From: Candidatus Oscillibacter pullicola
GTDB lineage: Bacteria > Bacillota > Clostridia > Oscillospirales > Oscillospiraceae
NCBI GenBank assembly: GCA_019118935.1
Contig: DWXY01000151.1
Location: forward strand, 1-43,591
Direction of reading: 5' to 3'
Length of the DNA stretch: 43,591 nt
The notes under the pieces were generated by a model. The model did no database searches and was not told the origin of the DNA. It worked only from the letters and a program-made list of their open reading frames with translations. Made by a program: the position numbers and the translations under genes. This document shows positions 25,757 through 34,803 of the stretch, piece after piece; the first letter of the stretch is position 1; the number at the start of each line of letters is the position of its first letter.

Positions 25757-26125
25757 TCAAATCACTTCGGGAGCGAGGGACAGGATCTTCATGTAATCCT
25801 TGTCGCGCAGCTCACGAGCAACCGGCCCGAAGATACGGGTGCCTCTGGGGTTCTTGTCGTCCTTGATCAGGACGGCGGCATTGTCGTCGAAACGGACATA
25901 GGTGCCGTCCGCCCGGCGGACGCCCTTGGCGCTGCGGACGATCACTGCCTTGACGACCTCGCCCTTCTTGACCGTGCCGCCGGGGGTGGACTTGCGGACG
26001 GACGCGACGATCACATCGCCGATATTGCCGAACTTCCGCTTGGAGCCGCCCAGGACACGGATGCACTTGATCTCTTTGGCGCCGGTATTATCGGCCACCT
26101 TCAGAAAAGTTTCCTGCTGAATCAT
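25757..26125 (-). CDS. rplN: Ribosomal protein L14
   Basis: Subunit-interface protein. 122 residues, the invariant bacterial length, starting [20 protein letters not shown] and containing the basic [20 protein letters not shown] segment. Gap of 12 bp from rpsQ. Confidence 0.98.
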   Translation of the reverse strand: MIQQETFLKVADNTGAKEIKCIRVLGGSKRKFGNIGDVIVASVRKSTPGGTVKKGEVVKAVIVRSAKGVRRADGTYVRFDDNAAVLIKDDKNPRGTRIFGPVARELRDKDYMKILSLAPEVI

Positions 26126-26137
26126 AACGGCACCTCC

Positions 26138-26407
26138 TTACTTTGCTTTTTCGATGATCTCGACCACGCGCCACCGCTTGTCCTTGGACAGGGGACGGGT
26201 CTCCATCACTTTGACCCAGTCGCCGATGCCGCAGCTGTTCTGCTCGTCATGAGCCTTCAGCTTGTAGGTGCGGCCGACGATCTTCTTGTACAGGGGATGG
26301 GCCACGCGGTCCTCGATGGCGACGACCACGGTCTTATCCATCTTGTCGGACACCACTCTGCCGACCCGGGTCTTGCGGGAGGAAGTTCTCTTCATCTCTT
26401 CGTTCAT
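26138..26407 (-). CDS. rpsQ: Ribosomal protein S17
   Basis: Primary 16S rRNA-binding protein of OB fold. 89 residues, with [20 protein letters not shown] near the N-terminus and [20 protein letters not shown] in the C-terminal half. A short extra N-terminal tail ([12 protein letters not shown]) is present. Gap of 17 bp from rpmC. Confidence 0.97.
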   Translation of the reverse strand: MNEEMKRTSSRKTRVGRVVSDKMDKTVVVAIEDRVAHPLYKKIVGRTYKLKAHDEQNSCGIGDWVKVMETRPLSKDKRWRVVEIIEKAK

Positions 26408-26424
26408 GTTCGATTCCCTCCTTC

Positions 26425-26634
26425 TTACTGCTTGTCAGAAGCTCCAGAGAGCTCCTTCTGACGCAACATGGTCTTGACTCGGGCAATGTCATGCTTGGTC
26501 TCCCGGATCTTCAGGGGATTGTCCAGCTGATTGGTGGCGTGCTGCATACGCAGATAGAAAAGATCCTTCTTCAGACCCGCCAGCTTCTCGTTCAGCTGCT
26601 CGGGGGTCATGCTACGAATTTCACTTGCCTTCAT
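26425..26634 (-). CDS. rpmC: Ribosomal protein L29
   Basis: Two-helix protein at the peptide exit tunnel. ATG 26634 is preferred to the in-frame GTG two codons earlier because the aggtga site would abut that GTG; the product then has 69 residues and starts [18 protein letters not shown]. It begins 2 bp after the rplP stop, so translation is coupled. Confidence 0.95.
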   Translation of the reverse strand: MKASEIRSMTPEQLNEKLAGLKKDLFYLRMQHATNQLDNPLKIRETKHDIARVKTMLRQKELSGASDKQ

Positions 26635-26636
26635 CT

Positions 26637-27059
26637 TCACTCACCTGCTTCCTCGGTGCGGGCGACGATCTTCGTCTTGATGGGCAGCTTGTGGCTGGCC
26701 AGACGGAGCGCCTCGCGGGCAACTTCTTCAGACACGCCGGCGATCTCGAACATGATGCGGCCGGGCTTCACGACGGCAACCCAGAACTCGGGAGAGCCCT
26801 TACCGGAACCCATACGGGTCTCGGCAGGCTTCTTGGTCACGGGCTTGTCGGGGAAAATCTTGATCCAAACCTGACCGCCACGCTTGGTGTAGCGGGTCAT
26901 GGCGATACGGGCCGCCTCGATCTGATTGCTGGTGATCCAGGCGGGCTCCAGGGCCTGCAGGCCGAACTCACCGTAGGCAATGGTGTTGCCGCGGGTGGCC
27001 TTGCCGGTCATACGGCCGCGGTGGACGCGGCGATACTTGACTCTCTTCGGCAGAAGCAT
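26637..27059 (-). CDS. rplP: Ribosomal protein L16
   Basis: Central protuberance protein important for the A-site tRNA. 140 residues, normal, starting [20 protein letters not shown] and containing [20 protein letters not shown]. Its start codon overlaps the stop of rpsC by one base. Confidence 0.97.
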   Translation of the reverse strand: MLLPKRVKYRRVHRGRMTGKATRGNTIAYGEFGLQALEPAWITSNQIEAARIAMTRYTKRGGQVWIKIFPDKPVTKKPAETRMGSGKGSPEFWVAVVKPGRIMFEIAGVSEEVAREALRLASHKLPIKTKIVARTEEAGE

Positions 27060-27949
27060 TACTGGGCTCCTCCTTCCTTAGCGGGTGCCGCGGGCGCCGC
27101 GGGGGCAGCCGGACGGCTGGGATTGGTGGTGCGGTTGAAACCGCCCTGGGGACGGCCCTGGCCGCGGTTGAAACCGCCCTGACGGTCACGGTTGAACCCG
27201 CCGCCCTGGCGCCGGTCGCCGAAACCGCCGCGGCGGTCGCCATCCCGGCGGGGACGACGCTCACGACGCTCCTGATAGGGCTTGGAGGTGTCCATGGTGC
27301 GGGGGGTGGTGCGCAGGGTCTGAGAGAGGACCTCGCCCTTGTAGATCCACACCTTCACGCCGATGCGGCCGAAGGTGGTGGCAGCCTCCGCGAAGCCGTA
27401 CTCAATGTCGGCGCGGATGGTCTGCAGGGGGATGGTGCCCTCATGATAGTGCTCCACGCCGGCGATCTCGCGTCCGCCCAGACGGCCGGAGCAGCAGACC
27501 TTGATGCCCTTGGCGCCGGCGCGCATGGCGCGGGCCATGGCATTCTTCATGGCGCGGCGGTGGGAGATGCGCTTCTCCAGCTGCTGGGCGATGTTCTCCG
27601 CCACCAGCTGGGCGTCCATGTCGGGGTTCTTGACCTCGACGATGTTCAGGCGCACCTTCTTGCCGATCAGCTTCTCCACAGCGAGGCGATACTGCTCGAT
27701 CTGCTCGCCGCCCTTGCCGATGACCATGCCCGGCCGGGCGCAGTGGAGGAAAATGGTGACGACTTCGTTGCTCCGCTCGATCTCGATCTTGGGAACACCG
27801 GCGCCGTACAGGGTCTTCTTCAGGTACTTGCGGATCTTCTGATCCTCGACGATCAGATCGCCGACCTTCTCATCACTGGCATACCAACGGGAATCCCAGT
27901 CTTTGATGACGCCCACGCGCAGGCCGTGGGGATTTACTTTCTGTCCCAT
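27059..27949 (-). CDS. rpsC: Ribosomal protein S3 with long Arg/Gly-rich C-terminal extension
   Basis: mRNA-entry protein of the small subunit. The first 211 residues are a normal S3 with KH domain (VIGKGGEQ, 76-83) and C-terminal domain. Residues 212-296 are an extra tail, most unlike a standard S3: arginine-rich ([15 protein letters not shown]), then three GGFNR-type repeats (249-273), then Ala-Pro repeats ([10 protein letters not shown]) and KEGGAQ. Most bacterial S3 proteins end at 207-240 residues. The tail is read in frame, ends at a normal stop overlapping rplP, and its codon use matches the genome. Similar low-complexity S3 tails occur in some Clostridia. An RNA-binding role is inferred. 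Confidence 0.96.
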   Translation of the reverse strand: MGQKVNPHGLRVGVIKDWDSRWYASDEKVGDLIVEDQKIRKYLKKTLYGAGVPKIEIERSNEVVTIFLHCARPGMVIGKGGEQIEQYRLAVEKLIGKKVRLNIVEVKNPDMDAQLVAENIAQQLEKRISHRRAMKNAMARAMRAGAKGIKVCCSGRLGGREIAGVEHYHEGTIPLQTIRADIEYGFAEAATTFGRIGVKVWIYKGEVLSQTLRTTPRTMDTSKPYQERRERRPRRDGDRRGGFGDRRQGGGFNRDRQGGFNRGQGRPQGGFNRTTNPSRPAAPAAPAAPAKEGGAQ

Positions 27950-27968
27950 AAAACTGTTCTCCTCCCTC

Positions 27969-28316
27969 TTATGCCTTTTCCGTCACAGCCAGGGTGACGT
28001 GAGAAGTCTTCTTGTTGATCCGATAGGCGCGGCCCTGAGCCCGGGGCATCATCCGCTTCAGGATGGGGCCGGGAGTGGCGAACACCTCGGACACCACCAG
28101 CTTGGCGGGGTCCATGCCGAAGTTGTTCTCGGCATTGGCGCAGGCGGACTTCAGGAGCTTCATCAGAGGCTCGGAAGCGGCCTTGGGGGTCTGCATCAGG
28201 ATCGCCATGGCGGTGCCGGCGTCCTTGCCGCGGATCAGATCACACACGATCTGGACCTTGCGGGGAGCGATGCGGACATAGCGCAGATACGCTTTGGCAA
28301 TCTTCATCTCTTCCAT
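27969..28316 (-). CDS. rplV: Ribosomal protein L22
   Basis: Lines the peptide exit tunnel. ATG 28316 is favoured over the ATG three codons upstream, which directly abuts the aaggagg site. 115 residues beginning [20 protein letters not shown]; the tunnel loop [20 protein letters not shown] is normal. Gap of 18 bp from rpsS. Confidence 0.96.
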   Translation of the reverse strand: MEEMKIAKAYLRYVRIAPRKVQIVCDLIRGKDAGTAMAILMQTPKAASEPLMKLLKSACANAENNFGMDPAKLVVSEVFATPGPILKRMMPRAQGRAYRINKKTSHVTLAVTEKA

Positions 28317-28334
28317 GTTCTGCATCCTCCTTCA

Positions 28335-28598
28335 TTAAGAATCTTTCCGATGGCCGCGGAAGGTGCGGGTGGGCGCGAACTCACCCAGCTTGTGGCCGAC
28401 CATATCCTCCTGGATATAGACGGGCACGTGCTTGCGGCCGTCGTGAACGGCGATGGTGTGGCCCACGAAGGCGGGGAAGATGGTGGAGCTGCGGCTCCAG
28501 GTCTTGAGGACCTTCTTCTCGTTCTTCGCGTTCATTTCCTCGACCCGCTTCAGAAGCTCCGGGGCAACATACGGGCCTTTTTTAATGGATCTGCTCAT
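28335..28598 (-). CDS. rpsS: Ribosomal protein S19
   Basis: Head protein that contacts S13 and tRNA. 87 residues, a few shorter than usual at the C-terminus but with all conserved parts: [20 protein letters not shown], then [17 protein letters not shown] and [18 protein letters not shown]. Gap of 14 bp from rplB. Confidence 0.97.
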   Translation of the reverse strand: MSRSIKKGPYVAPELLKRVEEMNAKNEKKVLKTWSRSSTIFPAFVGHTIAVHDGRKHVPVYIQEDMVGHKLGEFAPTRTFRGHRKDS

Positions 28599-28612
28599 AT
28601 TGACTTGCCTCC

Positions 28613-29446
28613 TTACTTCTCGTTGCGGCGCTTGACGATGAATTTATTGGTGGGGTTCTTGCCCTTGCGGGTCTTGTAACCCATAGCGGGCTTGCCCCAG
28701 GGGGTCACCGGGCCGGGACGGCCGACGGGCGCGCGGCCCTCGCCGCCGCCGTGGGGGTGGTCATTGGGGTTCATGACGGAGCCGCGGACGGTGGGACGCC
28801 AGCCCATGTGACGCTTGCGGCCGGCCTTGCCGATGTTGATGTTCTCGTGCTCGATGTTGCCCACCTGGCCGATGGTGGCGTAGCAGTTGGTGCGCACGAT
28901 GCGGACCTCGCCGGAAGGCAGACGGACCTGGGCATCGCTGCCCTCCTTGGCCATCAGCTGAGCAGCGGTGCCGGCGGAGCGCACCAGCTGGGCGCCGTTG
29001 CCGGGATGCAGCTCAATGTTATGGATCACGGTACCAACGGGGATGTTGGCCAGGGGCAGAGCGTTGCCGGGCAGGATGTCCGCCTCGGGACCGGTCATGA
29101 TCTTGTGGCCGGCCTTCAGGCCCAGGGGGGCCAGGATATAGCGCTTCTCGCCGTCCTCATACTGGATCAGGGCGATGTTGGCGCTGCGGTTGGGATCGTA
29201 CTCCAGGCGCAGCACGGTGGCGGAGCCGATCTTGTCCCGCTTGAAGTCGATGATGCGGTACTTGCGCTTGTTGCCGCCGCCGCGGTGGCGGACGGTGATG
29301 CGGCCATAGCTGTTGCGGCCGGAGCTCTTCTTCAGGGGCTCGGTCAGGCTGGGCTCGGGCTTTGCCTTCTTGTCAATGCCGTCGAACCCGGAGACCGTCA
29401 TCTGCCGTCTGGAGGGAGTCGTCGGCTTAAAAGTTTTGATAGACAT
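28613..29446 (-). CDS. rplB: Ribosomal protein L2
   Basis: Core large-subunit protein needed for peptidyl transfer. 277 residues, normal. The conserved C-terminal segment with the catalytic-site histidine is present ([19 protein letters not shown]). Gap of 24 bp from rplW. Confidence 0.98.
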   Translation of the reverse strand: MSIKTFKPTTPSRRQMTVSGFDGIDKKAKPEPSLTEPLKKSSGRNSYGRITVRHRGGGNKRKYRIIDFKRDKIGSATVLRLEYDPNRSANIALIQYEDGEKRYILAPLGLKAGHKIMTGPEADILPGNALPLANIPVGTVIHNIELHPGNGAQLVRSAGTAAQLMAKEGSDAQVRLPSGEVRIVRTNCYATIGQVGNIEHENINIGKAGRKRHMGWRPTVRGSVMNPNDHPHGGGEGRAPVGRPGPVTPWGKPAMGYKTRKGKNPTNKFIVKRRNEK

Positions 29447-29470
29447 GTCGCGTTACACTCCTTCCGTTTA

Positions 29471-29767
29471 TCAGACCATACCTTCGAAGAACTCGATGGT
29501 CTTGGAATCCGCCGCCAGCTGGACATAGGCCTTTTTCCAGGTCTTGGTCATGCCGGGACGGCCGGCGCCCATGCGCTTTTCCTTGCCGGGCACCGTCAGG
29601 GTGTTGACGGAGGCAACCTTCACGCCGAAGATCTCCTCCACCGCCTTCTTGATCTCGATCTTGCCGGCGTCCTTGGCCACCTCGAAGACGTACTTCTTGT
29701 CGGCGGCACCGGACATGGCGCGCTCGGTGATGATGGGGCGGATGATAATATCGTAAGCGGTAGCCAT
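29471..29767 (-). CDS. rplW: Ribosomal protein L23
   Basis: Docking site at the tunnel exit for trigger factor and the signal recognition particle. 98 residues, beginning MATAYDIIIRPIITERAM. Its ATG overlaps the last base of rplD, so translation is coupled. Confidence 0.97.
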   Translation of the reverse strand: MATAYDIIIRPIITERAMSGAADKKYVFEVAKDAGKIEIKKAVEEIFGVKVASVNTLTVPGKEKRMGAGRPGMTKTWKKAYVQLAADSKTIEFFEGMV

Positions 29768-30390
29768 TACGCGTACACCTCCTCGATTTTTGCGAGGGCG
29801 TCCTTGTCCACGACCAGATACTTGGCGTTCAGGATATCATAGACGCTCAGGATGGAAGCGGGAGTGGTCACAACGCCGGGGATGTTCCGCGCGCTCTTGA
29901 CGATGGTCTGGTCCACCTCAGGGGTGACGACCATGGCCTTGCCGTCCACGCCGACGGCGGTGAGGAACTTGCGGAAGTCAGCGGTCTTGATGGCGTCCAT
30001 CTTGATGGAGTCGATGACCACCATCTGGCCCTCGGCCACCTTGGCGGAGAGGACGGACTTCAGCGCCAGGCGCTTGACCTTCTTATTCAGCACATAGCTG
30101 TAATCCCGGGGCTTGGGGGCAAACACGATGCCGCCGTGAGTCCACTGGGGAGCACGGGTGCTGCCCTGCCGGGCGTGGCCGGTGCCCTTCTGACGCCAGG
30201 GCTTCTTGCCGCCGCCGGAGACTTCGGCGCGGGTGAGGGCGCTCTGGGTGCCCTGTCTGCAGTTGGCGAGGTGGTTCTTGACGACCTCGTGCACGACGGT
30301 CTGGTTGGGCTCGATGCCGAAGATGGCGTCGTTCAGTTCCACAGTGCCGACTTCTGCGCCGGCCATGTTCAACACTTTCATAGTAGACAT
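29767..30390 (-). CDS. rplD: Ribosomal protein L4
   Basis: Tunnel protein; in Escherichia coli it regulates the S10 operon by binding the leader and promoting early termination. 207 residues, normal; the tunnel-loop region includes VSGGGKKPWRQKGTGHARQG. The ATG at 30390 is preferred to one three codons later by spacing from an aaagggg site. Gap of 18 bp from rplC. Confidence 0.97.
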   Translation of the reverse strand: MSTMKVLNMAGAEVGTVELNDAIFGIEPNQTVVHEVVKNHLANCRQGTQSALTRAEVSGGGKKPWRQKGTGHARQGSTRAPQWTHGGIVFAPKPRDYSYVLNKKVKRLALKSVLSAKVAEGQMVVIDSIKMDAIKTADFRKFLTAVGVDGKAMVVTPEVDQTIVKSARNIPGVVTTPASILSVYDILNAKYLVVDKDALAKIEEVYA

Positions 30391-30408
30391 TGATCAAGCA
30401 CCCCTTTC

Positions 30409-31128
30409 TTACTTGTTTCTGGCGGAGGCCTTCTGCGGGTTGCGGCCGGAAGCCTTCTGCGGGTTCTTGCTGATGTCAGCGCCGGCCTGCTTGACCTTGT
30501 GGACCTTGACGGTGGACTTGATGGTCACGAGGCCGCCCTTGGGGCCAGGGATGGCGCCGCAGACCACCAGCATGTTCAGCTCGGGGTCGACCTTGACGAC
30601 GCTCAGGTTCTGGACAGTCACCTGCTCCACGCCCATGTGGCCGGCGCCGATGGTGCCCTTGATGATCTTGGACATGTGGCTGGTGGCGCCCAGAGAACCG
30701 ATCTGACGGGCCACAGGGCCAGAGCCGTGGGTCTCCTTCAGGCGGTGGGCACCGTGGCGCTTGATGACGCCCTGATAGCCGTGGCCCTTGCTGATGCCGG
30801 TGACGTCCACGAAGTCGCCCTCTTTGAAGGTGTCGGCCTTCACGATGTCGCCCACGTTCAGCTCGGCGGCGTTCTCCAGGTCGAACTCCCGCAGGTACTT
30901 CTTGGGAGCCACGCCGGCCTTGTCCAGATGGCCCTTCTCGGGCTTGGTGAGCTTGCGCTCAGAGATATCCTCAAAGCCCAGCTGGACCGCCTCATAGCCT
31001 TCCTTTTCGGAAGTCTTCTTCTGCACGACCACGCAGGGGCCCGCCTCGATCACGGTGACGGGGATCACATGGCCGTTCTCGTCAAAAATCTGGGACATGC
31101 CCACTTTTTTGCCGATGATCGCTTTCAT
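30409..31128 (-). CDS. rplC: Ribosomal protein L3 with duplicated C-terminal nonapeptide
   Basis: Large-subunit protein reaching the peptidyl-transferase centre. About 220 residues are standard (KAIIGKKVGMSQIFDENGHV; GAGHMGVEQVTVQNL). The last 18 residues are a near-perfect tandem repeat, NPQKASGRNPQKASARN, absent from typical L3 proteins, which end about 20 residues earlier; the length is therefore 239. A ggagg site precedes ATG 31128. The gap to rpsJ is 311 bp instead of the usual few tens. Confidence 0.96.
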   Translation of the reverse strand: MKAIIGKKVGMSQIFDENGHVIPVTVIEAGPCVVVQKKTSEKEGYEAVQLGFEDISERKLTKPEKGHLDKAGVAPKKYLREFDLENAAELNVGDIVKADTFKEGDFVDVTGISKGHGYQGVIKRHGAHRLKETHGSGPVARQIGSLGATSHMSKIIKGTIGAGHMGVEQVTVQNLSVVKVDPELNMLVVCGAIPGPKGGLVTIKSTVKVHKVKQAGADISKNPQKASGRNPQKASARNK

Positions 31129-31439
31129 GGTTGTTCCTCCTTAAAGGTTATTGGTCGGCTTAGATACGTGCGGGTTGGGTCCCGCCGCATTGCTCTGCCG
31201 ACATGACCCGTCTGCCTCGCAAGACGGCAGACATGGACAGCAAACATACTTCGTTTCAAAAAAGTGACAAGCACTTTTTTGAGCTGGGATTCAGTCCGCC
31301 GCAGCGCACTCGCTTGCGCTCGCACGTTTGCGGACTGCGAGGTGTTTTTGTCCACGCACAGGTCGCGGCCAAAAACGGATCTCACATTCTTTCGCGTCTC
31401 CGGACGCGAAATGCGAGGACCTGTTCCCTCTTTCAGATT
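31129..31439. other. 311-bp non-coding insert between rpsJ and rplC, with five hairpins
   Basis: Perfect inverted repeats follow one another: 31210-31216/31226-31232 (7 bp), 31256-31266/31272-31282 (11 bp, A6/T6), 31292-31299/31330-31337 (8 bp), 31344-31350/31370-31376 (7 bp) and 31390-31398/31403-31411 (9 bp, four-base loop). No gene is supported: the one open frame on the minus strand (31125-31385) has no ribosome site or recognisable product. The second hairpin resembles a weak terminator on either strand, so it could attenuate transcription into rplC. Confidence 0.75.
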
Positions 31440-31751
31440 TTACAGTTTAATTTCAATTTCCACGCCGGCAGGCAGCTCCAGGGCCATCAGGGCCTCCACC
31501 GTCTTGGGGGTGGACTTGGTGATGTCGATGAGGCGCTTGTGGGTGCGGCGCTCAAACTGCTCGCGGCTGTCCTTGTACTTGTGGACGGCCCGCAGGATGG
31601 TGACGACTTCCTTCTTGGTGGGCAGAGGGATGGGGCCGGACACGGAAGCGCCGGTGCGCTTGGCGGTCTCCACGATCTTCTCTGCGCTCTGGTCGATGAC
31701 CTGGTGGTCATAGGCCTTCAGCCGGATGCGGATCATTTCTTTCTGAGCCAT
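31440..31751 (-). CDS. rpsJ: Ribosomal protein S10 (NusE)
   Basis: Head protein of the small subunit and antitermination partner of NusB. 103 residues, standard, with [20 protein letters not shown] near the start and [20 protein letters not shown] later. First gene of the cluster: a long leader and strong promoter precede it, and the aggagg site lies 9 bases before the ATG. There is no tuf, fusA, rpsG or rpsL upstream; proS is the neighbour instead. Confidence 0.97.
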   Translation of the reverse strand: MAQKEMIRIRLKAYDHQVIDQSAEKIVETAKRTGASVSGPIPLPTKKEVVTILRAVHKYKDSREQFERRTHKRLIDITKSTPKTVEALMALELPAGVEIEIKL

Positions 31752-32029
31752 GGTTGTTTCCTCCTGATTTCGTAGGTAGTTTCACGAGTCTCGACGACCT
31801 ACGGCGAGAGAATTTTTCTATACGCTTAACCGTGCGTATCATTCCAGCTCATGAAAAATACCGGCGCATGATACGGCCGGTATCCTGTCATGGCGCAGCG
31901 ATCTACGCAACGTACAGATCCTTCTCAGCCGCCCGATTATCGGACATACTCCCCGGAAGTTACCTCTTTCGAGCAATCTCCCGGTTCATCGCAGTACTCG
32001 CTAGGCACAGTTCTGCCCTCCACGCGAGC
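31752..32029 (-). promoter_or_regulatory. Long structured 5' leader of the S10-spc-alpha cluster
   Basis: About 278 nt lie between the predicted transcription start and rpsJ. Inverted repeats: 31771-31777/31797-31803 (7 bp, just upstream of the ribosome site, with a further cgag/ctcg pairing in its loop), 31820-31825/31834-31839 (6 bp), 31858-31865/31876-31883 (8 bp). A leader this long before rpsJ suggests autogenous control by a ribosomal protein; which one is not shown. Confidence 0.6.
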
Positions 32030-32035
32030 TTTATT

Positions 32036-32064
32036 ATCATAAAAGAAAATCTTGCTAATGTCAA
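32036..32064 (-). promoter_or_regulatory. rpsJp: Main promoter of the ribosomal cluster
   Basis: Minus strand: consensus -35 TTGACA (32064-32059), 17-bp spacer, -10 TATGAT (32041-32036), in an AT-rich stretch unlike the flanking DNA. Confidence 0.85.
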
Positions 32065-32182
32065 GCCTATTTTCTCTGTTTTTTATGAAAATATGAAGAT
32101 TTTTTTGGAGGGCTGGATCTTTTTCCAGTTCTTCCGAAATTTTGGAGGAAAACCGCCGGTTTCCAGCCCTTTCGGACCGCCG

Positions 32183-32211
32183 AAAAAGAGAGGAGGGGCG
32201 CTCCCCTCCTC
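32183..32211 (-). terminator. Terminator after proS
   Basis: Arms 32190-32198 and 32203-32211 (9 bp, four-base loop), followed on the minus strand by five Ts (32187-32183). Between it and the rpsJ promoter (32065-32182) are further small inverted repeats, among them ctgga/tccag near 32113-32128, but no gene. Confidence 0.85.
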
Positions 32212-32222
32212 CCTCTTCGTTC

Positions 32223-33662
32223 TCAATAAGCCACGCCCCAGTAGATGTCTGTGGTGCACTTCCTGCCGCACACGGGGCAGGTGCCCTCAGCGCCGCTCTG
32301 GACCAGGGGCATACAGCGGGAGCTGACGCCGGCCCGCTCCTTCATGGCCAGCTCGCACTCCAGGCTGCCGCACCACTTGGACCGGAGGAAGCCGCCCTTC
32401 CCCTCCACGATGGTCTTGGCCTCTTCGGGGGTCTTGATGTCGAAGGTGTTGTCCTCCCGGTTCTTCAGGGCCATGGCGTACAGGTTGTCGTGGATCTGGT
32501 CCAGCAGGGCCTTCACAGCGCTCTCCAGCTCCGCCAGGGCCACGGTGATCTTCTCACCGGTGTCCCGCCGGGCGACGACGCACTGCTCCTTCTCCATGTC
32601 CTTGGGGCCGATCTCCACCCGGACGGGCACGCCCTTCATCTCGTACTCCGCGAACTTCCAGCCGGGAGAGTTGTCGGAGTCGTCCATCTTGGTCCGCACG
32701 CCGGCGGCATTCAGCCGGTCCCGCAGAGAAGCCGCCGCCTCCAGCACGCCGGGCTTGTGGGCCGCCACGGGGATCACCACCGCCTGGGTGGGGGCGATCC
32801 GGGGCGGCAGCACCAGGCCGTTGTCGTCGCCGTGGGTCATGATGATGCCGCCGATCATCCGGGTGCTGACGCCCCAGCTGGTCTGGTGGGGGTAGTGGGG
32901 CTGGTTGTCCTTGCCAGTGTATGTGATGTCAAAGGCCTTGGCGAAGCCGTCGCCGAAGTAGTGGCTGGTGCCGGCCTGGAGGGCCTTGTGGTCGTGCATC
33001 ATGCACTCCACGGTGTAGGTCTCCTCCGCGCCGTTGAACTTCTCCTTGTCGGTCTTGCGGCCCTTGATGACAGGCATGGCCAGCACGTTCTCCATGAAGT
33101 CCGCGTAGATGTTCAGCATCTGCATGGTCTCTTCCCGGGCCTCTTCGGCGGTGGCGTGCATGGTGTGGCCCTCCTGCCACAGGAATTCCCGATGGCGCAG
33201 GAAGGGGCGGGAGGTCTTCTCCCACCGCAGCACGCTGCACCACTGGTTGTACAGCTTGGGCAGGTCCCGCCAGGAGTGGATGATGTTGGCGTAGTGCTCG
33301 CAGAACAGGGTCTCGGAGGTGGGGCGGATGCAGAGGCGGTCCTCCAGCTTCTCGCTGCCGCCCACGGTGACCCAGGCGCACTCCGGCGCGAAGCCCTCCA
33401 CGTGGTCCTTCTCCTTCTGCAGCAGGGACTCCGGGATCAGCACCGGCAGATACACATTTTCATGTCCCGTCTCCTTAAAGCGCCGGTCCAGCTCCGCCTG
33501 GATATTCTCCCAAAGGGCGTAGCCATAGGGCCGGTAGATGAACATGCCCTTTACGGAGGTGTAGTCGATCAGCTCCGCCTTCTTGCAGACGTCCGTGTAC
33601 CACTGGGCGAAATCCACGTCCCGGGGGGTGATGGCGTCCACCTGTCTTTTATCCTGTGCCAT
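32223..33662 (-). CDS. proS: Prolyl-tRNA synthetase, archaeal/eukaryotic-type
   Basis: Charges tRNA-Pro. 479 residues, the short form without the bacterial editing insertion; it has the archaeal-type architecture: class II catalytic core with motif 2 (PFLRHREFLWQEGHT), motif 3 (GVSTRMIGGIIMTHGDD), an anticodon-binding domain, and a C-terminal domain with a cysteine cluster (KWCGSLECE ... CPVCGRKC) ending in WGVAY with the conserved terminal tyrosine. This form is common in Clostridia. ATG 33662 follows a weak purine-rich site. It has its own promoter. A T-box leader was looked for and not seen. Confidence 0.95.
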   Translation of the reverse strand: MAQDKRQVDAITPRDVDFAQWYTDVCKKAELIDYTSVKGMFIYRPYGYALWENIQAELDRRFKETGHENVYLPVLIPESLLQKEKDHVEGFAPECAWVTVGGSEKLEDRLCIRPTSETLFCEHYANIIHSWRDLPKLYNQWCSVLRWEKTSRPFLRHREFLWQEGHTMHATAEEAREETMQMLNIYADFMENVLAMPVIKGRKTDKEKFNGAEETYTVECMMHDHKALQAGTSHYFGDGFAKAFDITYTGKDNQPHYPHQTSWGVSTRMIGGIIMTHGDDNGLVLPPRIAPTQAVVIPVAAHKPGVLEAAASLRDRLNAAGVRTKMDDSDNSPGWKFAEYEMKGVPVRVEIGPKDMEKEQCVVARRDTGEKITVALAELESAVKALLDQIHDNLYAMALKNREDNTFDIKTPEEAKTIVEGKGGFLRSKWCGSLECELAMKERAGVSSRCMPLVQSGAEGTCPVCGRKCTTDIYWGVAY

Positions 33663-33723
33663 AGTCTCTCAAATCCTTTATCTTTAATATATGAAACGCA
33701 CACGCGATTTTCACTGGATATTT

Positions 33724-33752
33724 ATTGTATCCACTCTGGGAGGAAAAGTCAA
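33724..33752 (-). promoter_or_regulatory. proS promoter
   Basis: Minus strand: -35 TTGACT (33752-33747), 17-bp spacer, -10 TACAAT (33729-33724). The 5' leader is only about 55 nt, too short for a T-box. Confidence 0.8.
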
Positions 33753-33839
33753 CTGTAACCGTCCTGTAAAGGCTTTTTAACCATGCTGTAAGGACTTTTC
33801 CCCTGCCGGATGGTATGTTTGGGAAAAGGAGGGATCTCT

Positions 33840-34793
33840 ATGCGGCGATGGATTTGGGTGTTTCTTTGCCTGTTGCTGCTGGCCGGGTGCGGGGCCGGGC
33901 CCCAGGACTCCCCCGCCGGCGGGGAGGATGGGGCATCGGACGCCGTCTCTCTGCCGGTGACAGAAGAGGCCATCCGGGCCGCCTACGAGGCGGAGGGCGC
34001 GGCCGTCCTGGCGGTCACCCCCTACGAGGGGGATTTTCTGGTGGAGCTGGGCCCGGAGGAACGCCCCGCGCTGGACTGGGTTTTCGGCTCCACCGGCATC
34101 CGCCGGCGGCTGTATACCGGCTATGCAGGTATCCGGGACTATGAGATCCTCTATGCAGGCTGTGTCCGCTTCATCACGGACGGCATCCTGTTCGACACGG
34201 CATACCGCGACTTCCCCCAAAGCGGCACCGTTTCCTTTGACGGGGCCTGGGACGAAAACGGCCAGGCATCCGCCTATGATCCCTACGGCTCCGGTATGAC
34301 GGCCAACACAGAGCCCTACTGGGCCCCGCTGGAGGAGCCCGCCTCCTTCGGCATGGCGGGCCGCTCGGAGGCCCTGCTGGATGCCCGGGTGACGGTCTCC
34401 GGCCTGGAGCTGCTGTTCGGCCCCATGTCCGGCCAGGATTTTGACGCCGCCTTCTGTGCCCCGCCCCTGGTGGAGGTGGCCTGCGAGGGGAATGTGATGA
34501 CCCTCACCTGCCGGGACACCTATCTGGACTGCATGGCGCTGGCCCAGGGGGAGCCGGAGGACCTGGAGCTTCTCCAGCAGCAGGGAACCCTTTACCCCGG
34601 CAGCTTTCCGGAGGGGCCGCTGGACGGCTCCAACCGCTTCATCTCCCGGGCGGAGGTCTCCCAGGAAGGCAGCGGCGTGGCGGTGCGGCTGACACTGACG
34701 GAGGATGCCGGCCAATACACCGTGTCGAGGGAATATCTGGGTCCCGCCGACAGCGGCCCTTATCTCCGTCTCTCCCTGCGGGAAACGTGGTAG
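33840..34793 (+). CDS. Lipoprotein, function unknown
   Basis: A 317-residue secreted lipoprotein: signal peptide with a lipobox ending at C17 (LLAGC), then an acidic, glycine-rich linker (to about residue 40) and a globular region of some 270 residues with several Asp/Glu-rich turns. No family is recognised. ATG 33840 follows an aaggaggg site; an open frame extends upstream but lacks the signal peptide start. It is a single gene, divergent from proS. No clear promoter was found for it. Confidence 0.8.
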   Translation: MRRWIWVFLCLLLLAGCGAGPQDSPAGGEDGASDAVSLPVTEEAIRAAYEAEGAAVLAVTPYEGDFLVELGPEERPALDWVFGSTGIRRRLYTGYAGIRDYEILYAGCVRFITDGILFDTAYRDFPQSGTVSFDGAWDENGQASAYDPYGSGMTANTEPYWAPLEEPASFGMAGRSEALLDARVTVSGLELLFGPMSGQDFDAAFCAPPLVEVACEGNVMTLTCRDTYLDCMALAQGEPEDLELLQQQGTLYPGSFPEGPLDGSNRFISRAEVSQEGSGVAVRLTLTEDAGQYTVSREYLGPADSGPYLRLSLRETW

Positions 34794-34803
34794 CCGGAAG
34801 GCG

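Noticed and set aside
31125..31385. A minus-strand open frame of 86 codons in the rpsJ/rplC gap
   Set aside because: It spans several perfect hairpins, lacks a ribosome site and its composition is not protein-like.
33663..33760. A T-box riboswitch before proS
   Set aside because: The leader predicted from the promoter is about 55 nt and has no T-box sequence or antiterminator.
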